Part shown: positions 6,167 through 11,093 of the stretch, one piece after another | Layout: every line of letters begins with the position of its first letter | How positions within the stretch are numbered: the stretch's first letter is position 1 | Source: JAGDMS01 sp050015455 | Lineage (GTDB): Bacteria > Desulfobacterota > Binatia > HRBIN30 | Length of the DNA: 11,093 bases | Assembly: GCA_050015455.1 (NCBI GenBank) | Contig: JBEKBJ010000149.1 | Span: 1-11,093 of the forward strand | Reading direction: 5' to 3' | The notes under the pieces: model-generated | Database searches by the model: none | What the model was told of the DNA's origin: nothing | The model's input: the letters and a program-made list of their open reading frames with translations, nothing else | Translations under genes and position numbers: made by a program

Positions 6167-8122
6167 ATGAACCTACAACGGCCACGCGAAGTGAAGGCGA
6201 GCCACCTTGCAAGACGCGCAAAGGTCTATATTCGGCAGAGCACAGAGATTCAGGTCAAAGAGAACAGGGGCAGCACCGACTACCAGCGCAGCCAGGCCAG
6301 CTACCCCAGGGAATGGGGCTGGCCGGACGAAGCGATTGAGGTCATTGAGGACGACCTGGGTCTGAGCGGGGCGACGACGGTCAACCGTTCAGGCTACCTG
6401 CGGATGGTGGGCGAAGTGCGCGCCGGACTTGTCGGTGCGATCTTTGTGTCGGACCTCTCTCGATTAGGACGAGATGCGGAAGAGTGGTTCGCACTGCTGA
6501 ATCTGTGCGTCAACCACGACGTCCTCATCGTCGCCGACGGCAAAGTGCACAACTTCCAGGATCGCGGCGATCTTCTCCTCGCTCGCATCGGTGCCGTGAT
6601 GGCAGAGCACGACAATCTTACACGGCGGGAAACCCTGGAGCGCGGTCGGATTGCGAAGGCTTCAAAAGGACACACGGTCAGCCAACCGCCTGCCGGCTAC
6701 GTTCGGGAAAAGAAGGAAGGCCAGTGGCTGCTCGACCCTGAGGCGAGGGTCCGAACGACGGTTCAGGCCGTCTTCGCCCAATTCTTCAAGCAACGGTCGC
6801 TCAACCGCACCGTTGTCGCTCTCAACAGGTTGGGGATTCAGTTGCCACGACGCACCCGTTGCGGGGCCCTGAGATGGATACGGCCCAACACCGGCCTGCT
6901 GCAACACATGCTGAAGAACCCATCCTATCGGGGGGAGTATCACTATGGTCGACTTCGGATCGACCGGGCCCGAGGCCGCACCCCAATGGGGCGTTGGCGA
7001 ATCCGGCGCGCGGCGGTAGAGGAAGTCATCGTCGTCCGCAATCACCATGACGCCTATGTCACCCCTACTCAGTGGGACGAGATCCAGTCGATCTTGAAGC
7101 TGAATGGTCCGTCGGAAGTGCGTCGCAATTTGGGACCTGGAAGTGCACTCCTGCAGGGCATTGTGAGGTGCGCCCTTCATCGCGACCGCGCCATGGCGAG
7201 CGTGTATCAACGGCAACGTCGCGATGGTGGCCGCAACCACAGCTACTATTGCCAAGGCGACTATTGGGTGGGCGGACCGCAGTGCGGCAGGATTCCTGGC
7301 CTACCGCTCGATCGTGCTGTCGTTCAGGCGATCCTTGAGCGGCTCAGTGTGCCGCGGCTTGAAACAATTCGCGAGGAATGGCGGCGCGCCAGAGCGGACG
7401 AACGGACCGAGCAACATCGGTGTCAGCTAGAGCTCAACCGCGCGCGCCAGGCAGCGAGTGATCTCGAGTATCGGTACATGTCCGTTGATCCGGCGAACCG
7501 TCTCGTTGCGGCGGGCTTGGAGACGAAACTGGAGCAGGCCCAACGCGATCTGAAGCGTCTGGAAAAAGCGGCGGAATCAGGAACCTCTCCCATGGCCATC
7601 TTCGACGAGAACGCCTTCGCAGAATTGGTGGCGTTGTGCCGGGATCTGTCGCCGCTGTGGCACGCGGCCTCGACCCTCAATCCGGACCGCAAGCAAATCA
7701 TTCGGAGCGTGGTGAGCGTGGTGAAGGTCGAGGGGCGCACCCTCGAGAAGATCTACCTCCGCATTGTCTGGGCGGACCGTGTGCCCGACACGCGGATCGA
7801 GGTTGCGCTGAACCGTCACGCCCATCAAATTGCCAGGCGCCTTTCCGCCGAAGGAATCCAGCCGGCGGAAATTGCGTGTCAGCTGAATGGAATGGGCATT
7901 CTGACCAAGCACGATCGGCCCTGGACGGAACAGTCAATCGGGCAGGTGCTCTGGCGAATGAAAAAGAAAACGCAGATGCAACGCGAGGAGCCCGACACGA
8001 CCCCGCAGCAGTCCGCCACGACCGACGACAAAGACAAGGGACGTACGGTCGGCGGGGGAGCTGGCGATAAGTCGGTTCGATTGCTCACCGACAGAGCGAA
8101 CTCGCCCCCGAATTGTTTTTGA
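6167..8122 (+). CDS. Large serine recombinase
   Basis: The 651-residue protein has the domain order of large serine integrases/resolvases, which make double-strand cuts through a 5'-phosphoserine link and rejoin att sites. The resolvase domain is at about 17-165, with nucleophile Ser25 in VYIRQSTEIQ and the active-site loop SDLSRLGRD (Arg99, Arg102). The recombinase DNA-binding domain spans about 175-310 (PPAGYVR, LNRLGIQLP, MLKNPSYRGEYHYG). The zinc ribbon (about 328-378) uses Cys335, His338, Cys362 and Cys373, with CxxH where CxxC is usual. A coiled coil lies at about 397-470. The C-terminal part (548-600) resembles a second recombinase-type HTH (IARRLSAEG...LNGMGI...WTEQSIGQVL). The start is firm: AAGGAGG seven bases before the ATG. 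The protein looks full length and active. Confidence 0.93.
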   Translation: MNLQRPREVKASHLARRAKVYIRQSTEIQVKENRGSTDYQRSQASYPREWGWPDEAIEVIEDDLGLSGATTVNRSGYLRMVGEVRAGLVGAIFVSDLSRLGRDAEEWFALLNLCVNHDVLIVADGKVHNFQDRGDLLLARIGAVMAEHDNLTRRETLERGRIAKASKGHTVSQPPAGYVREKKEGQWLLDPEARVRTTVQAVFAQFFKQRSLNRTVVALNRLGIQLPRRTRCGALRWIRPNTGLLQHMLKNPSYRGEYHYGRLRIDRARGRTPMGRWRIRRAAVEEVIVVRNHHDAYVTPTQWDEIQSILKLNGPSEVRRNLGPGSALLQGIVRCALHRDRAMASVYQRQRRDGGRNHSYYCQGDYWVGGPQCGRIPGLPLDRAVVQAILERLSVPRLETIREEWRRARADERTEQHRCQLELNRARQAASDLEYRYMSVDPANRLVAAGLETKLEQAQRDLKRLEKAAESGTSPMAIFDENAFAELVALCRDLSPLWHAASTLNPDRKQIIRSVVSVVKVEGRTLEKIYLRIVWADRVPDTRIEVALNRHAHQIARRLSAEGIQPAEIACQLNGMGILTKHDRPWTEQSIGQVLWRMKKKTQMQREEPDTTPQQSATTDDKDKGRTVGGGAGDKSVRLLTDRANSPPNCF

Positions 8123-8334
8123 AAAGCTCGTGGAAGCGTGGCGAGCCGACGCGCACAATTTGTCCTTCCGCAAGCGAGGCGAACTCAAGGGTAGCGCGTG
8201 ATGCGTGAACTACAGGCAAGGGCCGAAGGCCGTGACCGTCCGGTAGTGCAATCAATGGTGCCGGCCCTTGGGAGCACTCCAGCGATCACAAAAGTCCAGT
8301 GCGTGCGTCTGTCACAATTCACGGCGCGAGTCGG

Positions 8335-10215
8335 TCACACCGCCGCACCATCACGAAGAATTCGCTCCAGATCGAAAAAGCGTGCGCCATCCAAACCCAA
8401 GTACCGCTCCTGGTGACATGTAAGGATGAGCACCTGCAATCGTTGCGCAGCTTCTTCCAGTATCCGCATCACACGGGCAAGGCGTCCGGCGTCGGTCGCA
8501 ACTAGCACGTCGTCCAGAACCACGAGTTGACGTTCGCCTTTGGCGAGCACGTCGGCCAAAGCGAGTCGTGTAGCGAGGTAGATCTGCTCGCGCTCACCGC
8601 CTGACATGCTTTCGATCGACACCGGCCCATTCGCAATTCCCGGCATCATCTGCGTCGGCTCGAACGCTTCCCCGAGCTGGACACGGCCCAGCCGACTGCC
8701 AGCGATCCGCTGGAGCGTGCGAGTTGCCGCAGCTTCCACCGGACCCGCCACGGCGGCGAGCGCTTCACTTCGAGTCTGCTCCACCGTTGTCCGCAGCAGG
8801 CGGATGGCGGCCAGCCGCAGCTCGTCGCTGGCAACCTCGCGGCTCAAGCGGGCAACTTCCTCCTCCGCCCGAGCAAGGGCCGAATACGGGCCCTGCGCTG
8901 AAGCGTGCATGAGCCGGCCCTCTTCGCTCTTTTCCTGTTCGAGCGCTTTGGTCGCTGTATCGTCAGCGGCCTGCAGTTGCTTCTCTAGCGTGGTCACCGC
9001 GGTGCCCGGATCGTCGCCAAACTCGGCGAGCTTCGCCTCAATCTCTTCGAGACCTGCCTTCGCAGCATCCCAGGCAAGAACGATTCCTCTCAGCTCACTC
9101 TCGCGTTCCACCTCAGACTTGCCGTCGTTGGTCAGCTCAGCGAGCTTGGCGGCCAACGATCGCTCACGTCGGTCGGTCTCTTCAATGCGCACCTCAAGCG
9201 TGCCTCGCTGTTGGCTGGCAGCATTCAAGGCGGCCTGCGCAGCGTCGCGAGCGGCCTCGGCCGCGTCGAGAGAAGCGAGGAACGCTCGCTTGTCCGCATC
9301 GGCCGCGGCTCTGAGCGCCTCCGCATCGGGAGGTGCGTCGCGCCAGTCCGGATAGTCCGCGACAATCCGCGAGATCGCCGCCGCGAGAGTGGCGTGTTCC
9401 GCTTCGATCTGCTCGACCGTTTCCTCAGCCAGCAGGGTGTCGATCTGTGTTTGCGCGGCCGCGACTCGTTCGTCCAGCTGCGTCGCCTTGTCCTGCAATG
9501 CATCCAGCGCATCAAGGTCCGCGGTGCCAAATGTCTCGGTCAGAGCTTTCAGCTTCTGCCCCGCCTTCTCCCGTTCGGCGCGGATCTCAGCGATCGAACT
9601 GGCAGGCCCGCGGGCGCGGAGGCGGGCGATGCCGGGCAAATCGACAACGACCTCGGGTGATCCTTTCACTTGGGCGGGCACCCCCGCTGAGAGCGATCGC
9701 TCTCCGGGTTCTTCACCAGACACGATAACGAGTGCAACGGATTCCTCGGGAACGATCTCCAGCGTGATCAGCGCGGCTTCGAGGCGCACCTGCGCGTCAT
9801 CGTGGCCCTTCATTGCCTTCCGGATCGCGCGCAGCGTCTTCGCATCGGGCGCGATTAGGCGGCTGCGCTCCAGCTTGTGCTGCGCAAGAGTTTCGGACGC
9901 CTCGGCAATTCGGCGCAACCGATCATCGAGGGCCGATGCCCGGCGCAGCTCGTCGAGATAGCGGCCCGCAAGCTCGGCGCGCTGCCGCGCTGCTTCATTC
10001 GCGTCGCGTGTCTTGCGAACATCTTCGAGAGCCGTCTGCGTCCGCGCGGCTTCTATCTCGTGCTGCTCGACCTCGCGAACCCACGGCGGCAGCTCGGAGC
10101 GGAGCTGGGCGAGGGCTTGCCGCACGTCAACCAGCTCCTTCGCCGCGGTCTTGATCGCCTCGATTCGCTGCTTCAGCTCGCGGTGCTGAGCCTCGGCCGC
10201 CTTCACCCGCTCCAC
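8335..10215 (-). pseudogene. SMC/SbcC/YhaN-like ATPase, N-terminally truncated
   Basis: The open frame gives 626 residues from a GTG at 10215 and stays open to a stop at 10251-10249. It is Ala/Glu/Arg-rich coiled coil, broken at about 144-205 by a small beta domain (LEIVPEESVALVIVSGEEPG, PGIARLRARGP) and again near the C-terminal half. The ATPase lobe at the end is complete: ABC signature SMSGGEREQIYLATRLAL (about 536-553), Walker B LVVLDD (564-569), D-loop VATD and H-loop His601 in LTCHQERY. No Walker A P-loop exists in the protein, so the N-terminal ATP-binding lobe is missing. Such proteins act in DNA repair or processing, often with an SbcD-type nuclease, none of which is present here. 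Coiled-coil coding appears to continue to about 10237 and then ends abruptly. The gene is therefore probably dead. Confidence 0.85.
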
Positions 10216-10294
10216 GCGTTGCGCCTTATCGGAGATGAGCCCCCTGTATCAACGGGCTTGCGCCTTTACGTAGCCTCCGGGAGTCGTTTGGGGA

Positions 10295-11093
10295 ATGGCC
10301 AGAATCTTCCCGACGCCGTTGCCGGAGGCGGTATTGAAAGACCCGCGCCGGACGGCGGAACGCAAGATGTACGTGGAACTGGACAAGCAGCTGCCCCAAG
10401 ACGTTCAGGTCTTCTATGGGGTCGCGTGGCTGGCTCGAAAACGTGAAGGCGATGCCAGGGACAGCGAGGCAGACTTCGTCCTCGTCGAACCGAACCGCGG
10501 CATGCTGGTCATCGAGGTCAAAGGCGGGCGCATCGCCCGCGACGGCGTCACGGGCACCTGGACCAGCAACCAGATACCGATCGACGACCCCATCGCACAG
10601 GCCCGCAACAACCGACACGCGCTCATCGATAAGATCCGCTCCCTGCCGCGGTGGGGGAACCGCTGGGTGCGCATTGGACACGCGGTCGCCTTCCCCGACT
10701 GCGCGGCGCCCGCCCGAGACCTCACGCCCGACCTGCCGCAGGAGATTGCCATCTGCAACGAAGACTTGCCGTGGCTCGACAAAAAGGTGGGCGGCATCTT
10801 CGACTACTGGCGCGCGGAACTGGGCGGCCCGGCCGCCCTTGACGCGGTAGCCCAGAAGATCCTCCGCGACGCGCTGGCCCCGACCTTCGACCTGCGACAG
10901 CCGTTGGGCAGCCTCCTCAACGAGGAGGATCGGCAGATTCTCCGCCTCACTGAGCAGGAGTTCGGCCTGCTCGACGCCCTTATTGAGGATTGCATAAGTA
11001 ATAGAAAGATCGTCCGCGGTGGTGTATACTGCGTGCATGCGACCACAGGGGACGGCGGCGGAGTTGGAGCGGCGGCGGCGGCGAGCGATACGG
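10295..11093 (+). CDS. NERD-domain protein, probably the front of a NERD helicase that has been interrupted
   Basis: The frame is open from the ATG at 10295 to the right edge. It begins MARIFPTPLPEAVLKDPRRT and shows the nuclease-related domain: Glu23 in the first helix, then SEADFVLVEPNRGMLVIEVKGG with Asp60, Glu74 and Lys76 as the PD-(D/E)xK-like active site, then W89 and the IAQARNNRHAL helix. NERD proteins are thought to be nucleases, often fused to a UvrD- or DEAD-type helicase. The linker LTEQEFGLLDAL (218-229) is exactly what usually precedes the helicase P-loop. Here, instead of GGAGTGKT, the frame runs into CISNRKIVRGGVYCVH and then low-complexity GGGVGAAAAAS, in a region that reads better as another gene in a different frame. 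The last roughly 35 residues are therefore probably not native. It is head-to-head with the truncated ATPase. Confidence 0.8.
   Translation, partial: MARIFPTPLPEAVLKDPRRTAERKMYVELDKQLPQDVQVFYGVAWLARKREGDARDSEADFVLVEPNRGMLVIEVKGGRIARDGVTGTWTSNQIPIDDPIAQARNNRHALIDKIRSLPRWGNRWVRIGHAVAFPDCAAPARDLTPDLPQEIAICNEDLPWLDKKVGGIFDYWRAELGGPAALDAVAQKILRDALAPTFDLRQPLGSLLNEEDRQILRLTEQEFGLLDALIEDCISNRKIVRGGVYCVHATTGDGGGVGAAAAASDT
11025..11030 (+). promoter_or_regulatory. -10 element of a possible leaderless promoter
   Basis: TATACT (11025-11030) matches TATAAT at 5 of 6 positions, and the ATG at 11037 is only six bases downstream, near the expected transcription start. No -35 is obvious. It would drive the partial gene at the right edge. 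Confidence 0.35.
11037..11093 (+). CDS. Start of a putative IS630-type transposase / HTH protein (runs off right edge)
   Basis: Nineteen residues are visible: MRPQGTAAELERRRRRAIR. This opening closely resembles, from memory, the N-terminus of HTH-containing IS630-family transposases (MRPxGTxAELERRRRRAxxLLxxG, followed by a VGVS..SV.RW helix-turn-helix), where the HTH binds the element ends. The frame differs from that of the NERD protein it overlaps. There is no Shine-Dalgarno; a TATACT box six bases before the ATG suggests a leaderless message. If correct, an insertion sequence begins somewhere near 10990-11000 (AT-rich TGCATAAGTAATAG) and splits the NERD gene. The family call is tentative because the rest is outside the window. 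Confidence 0.45.
   Translation, partial: MRPQGTAAELERRRRRAIR

Noticed and set aside
6058..6339. 93-aa plus-strand ORF starting inside the right arm of the dyad
   Set aside because: It has AGGA six bases before its ATG and a plausible first 36 residues, but it overlaps the certain serine recombinase by 173 bases in another frame. The overlapping two thirds is a shadow. A short leader peptide controlled by the hairpin remains possible.
7934..8188. 84-aa minus-strand ORF at the recombinase 3' end
   Set aside because: Mostly antisense to the recombinase coding sequence, with no motif.
8198..8416. 72-aa plus-strand ORF after the recombinase (MRELQARAEGRD...)
   Set aside because: It has no Shine-Dalgarno, and its last third is antisense to the conserved C-terminus of the ATPase; no family is recognised. 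A frame at 8121-8201 (EKLVEAWRADAHNLSFRKRG) just before it looks protein-like and could be a gene remnant, but this is too weak to call.
8606..9961. Several long plus-strand ORFs, Ser/Arg-rich
   Set aside because: They are antisense shadows of the GC-rich coiled-coil gene on the minus strand.
10226..11038. 270-aa minus-strand ORF
   Set aside because: It is antisense to the NERD gene, whose product has clear catalytic motifs in the plus frame.

Overview
The window looks like an accessory, mosaic stretch of a GC-rich Gram-negative chromosome. A deltaproteobacterial, myxococcal or Binatia-like host is a guess. It rests on base composition, on a secreted parallel beta-helix protein with a C-terminal LSPAGL-type hydrophobic anchor, and on the style of the recombinase genes. 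There are no rRNA or tRNA genes and no CRISPR array.

Layout. (1) Positions 1-170, minus strand: the N-terminus of an aldo/keto reductase that runs off the left edge. (2) 171-687: a 517-base gap with one weak hairpin and a weak promoter candidate. (3) 688-2013, plus: an exported beta-helix repeat protein with seven tandem 24-27-residue repeats. (4) 2061-2076: a perfect A/T-flanked palindrome between convergent units, a likely two-way terminator. (5) 3216-2104, minus: a compact overlapping cluster of a three-helix membrane protein (DUF6338-like) and three very short, mostly proline-rich ORFs, at least two of them with very strong ribosome binding sites. (6) 4285-3308, minus: a tyrosine recombinase with all catalytic residues. 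(7) 4530-8122, plus: an unrecognised 284-aa protein, an excisionase-like HTH protein, a 60-aa protein, a 66-bp dyad, then a 651-aa large serine recombinase. (8) 10215-8335, minus: the C-terminal part of an SMC/SbcC/YhaN-like ATPase that has lost its Walker A half. (9) 10295 to the right edge, plus: a NERD-domain protein whose expected helicase part appears to be replaced, near 10990-11036, by the start of another gene resembling the HTH end of an IS630-type transposase.

How the parts fit. Two unrelated site-specific recombinases, an excisionase-like gene and two damaged DNA-processing genes suggest a hotspot of repeated insertion. The serine recombinase module (5547-8122) is the best-preserved mobile unit. 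The dyad just before it, centred on a non-palindromic AC dinucleotide and overlapping an extended -10 promoter, is the most striking unexplained structure: it could be a recombination site, an operator, or both. The membrane protein plus micro-ORF cluster is the best candidate for an undescribed small system, but its function cannot be read from the sequence.
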